Origin: Flavobacteriales bacterium
Lineage (GTDB): Bacteria; Bacteroidota; Bacteroidia; Flavobacteriales; UA16
Assembly: GCA_028141885.1 (NCBI GenBank)
Contig: JAOIQU010000013.1
Span: 1-32,267, forward strand
Reading direction: 5' to 3'
Length of the DNA: 32,267 bases
Part shown: positions 31,622 through 32,267 of the stretch, piece after piece
Layout: each line of letters opens with the position of its first letter
Numbering within the stretch: position 1 is the stretch's first letter
Position numbers and translations under genes: made by a program
The notes under the pieces: generated by a model
The model's database searches: none
The model's input: the letters and a program-made list of their open reading frames with translations, nothing else
What the model was told of the DNA's origin: nothing

Positions 31622-31772
31622 TAAGGGAGCAGATGTGAATAGCAATCATTCCTTGAACAGGGCAAGTGTTCAATGCGTTGATTGACAAGCGCATAATAAA
31701 TAAGGAGTGTTTTGTCGATAATTTACCCCTTTTTGTCTACATTATTGCCCGATTGAAAGAAAATCTAATCCT

Positions 31773-32267
31773 ATGAAACGCTTTACTTATTTACTCTTCA
31801 TCTGCAACTTTTTCGTGGCGGATTCCCTTCAAGCCCAAGAATCCTCTTGGTCTTGGCAAGGAGCGAGCGAAGGTTGGACAGGGGCTGGTGCTTGCGTCAT
31901 TGAACCAGGCCCAGACTTTCTAACCATGACGATTACAGGCAATCAGCCTCACATTCAGAGCCCACAAAATTTGAATTTGGACTCTTCGCCTTACGAGGAT
32001 TTCACGGTTACCCTTCGCAATACAACGCCTGGTACGGCATGTCAATTGAAGGTTTTCGATGACACCAACGCTTTGTCGTCTGTGATTGACATCCCAGTAA
32101 GTGCCGCGATGTCTGAAGCGGCCTCATTTACCATTCCCTTGTCTGGTTTGCCTCCAATCATTGGTAAGTTTCGTTTGAGAGGTCCTGCCGGTTTGGGTGA
32201 GGGAATTGTGGAGTGGTATGACTTCAGTCTCAACGAACCGGAGCCTGCAATTTCCGGTTGTATGGAC
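31773..32267 (+). CDS. Secreted protein, N-terminal part (runs off the window)
   Basis: 165 codons open to the window end. MKRFTYLLFICNFFVADSLQAQ is a signal peptide with the common Bacteroidota AQ cleavage site. Residues about 25-155 look like a beta-sandwich (SWSWQGASEGWTGAGACVIE, FTVTLRNTTPG, GKFRLRGPAGLGEGIVEWYDF) of the carbohydrate-binding type, but I cannot name the family. It ends ISGCMD, which is how the GC(T/M)DP-ACNY repeats common in T9SS cargo begin, so a repeat and a C-terminal sorting domain probably follow outside. G+C is lower than in most of the window. Confidence 0.8.
   Translation, partial: MKRFTYLLFICNFFVADSLQAQESSWSWQGASEGWTGAGACVIEPGPDFLTMTITGNQPHIQSPQNLNLDSSPYEDFTVTLRNTTPGTACQLKVFDDTNALSSVIDIPVSAAMSEAASFTIPLSGLPPIIGKFRLRGPAGLGEGIVEWYDFSLNEPEPAISGCMD

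Overview
The window looks like chromosomal DNA from a member of the phylum Bacteroidota, probably near Flavobacteriales, with unusually high G+C for that group (mid-50s percent by eye). The evidence is: C-terminal domains of the type IX secretion system (type B at 273-1334, type A at 11449-13155); bacillithiol enzyme BshC; a single-chain E1 alpha/beta 2-oxo acid dehydrogenase; a MutS2 without a Smr domain; almost no Shine-Dalgarno sequences; and promoter elements of the Bacteroidota -7 type, TAnnTTTG. Genus and habitat cannot be read from the sequence.

Layout. 1-1334: tail of an unidentified gene and a T9SS type B secreted protein. 1340-6919: bshC, a small HAD phosphatase, ruvX (minus), dapD, a GT9 heptosyltransferase and dnaN. 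6922-9738: a rhomboid protease (minus), a SirB1/transglutaminase-like protein, a pterin carbinolamine dehydratase, two terminators and a DUF1573 lipoprotein (minus). 9780-13155: divergent S41 peptidase and secreted trypsin-like protease. 13159-16826: minus-strand operon pRiA4b ORF-3-like, miaA, mutS2. 16888-21091: TPR membrane protein, fused E1 dehydrogenase (minus) and an FAD-dependent dehydrogenase. 21105-25326: SPOR-like secreted protein and DAO-family oxidase (minus), then a two-gene envelope operon ending in a TonB-like protein. 25343-26550: a saccharopine/alanine dehydrogenase-like gene broken by a one-base homopolymer frameshift.

26682-32267 is the most unusual part. It starts with a complete tmRNA gene (ssrA, tag RNDNTSYALAA). 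Directly after it comes a small inverted-repeat sequence resembling a tyrosine-recombinase core site, then a low-GC HMA-domain gene. Next is a four-gene plus-strand cluster (metallophosphoesterase, glycosyltransferase, DUF2490-like, ACR3 arsenite permease) bracketed by direct repeats at 27541, 31456 and 31550. On the minus strand each repeat reads as the same protein tail ending in a stop codon, with mostly synonymous differences. Two of the repeats carry the same core sequence as the tmRNA 3' flank. I read these as attachment-site remnants of an integrative element that targeted ssrA, or as a mobile C-terminal cassette. The window ends inside a low-GC secreted-protein gene.

A second theme is the position of the promoters. 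At nine gene starts a -7 element (typically TACCTTCG) lies only 4-5 nt before the ATG. Transcription should then begin at or next to the start codon, so leaderless mRNAs are predicted to be common in this genome.
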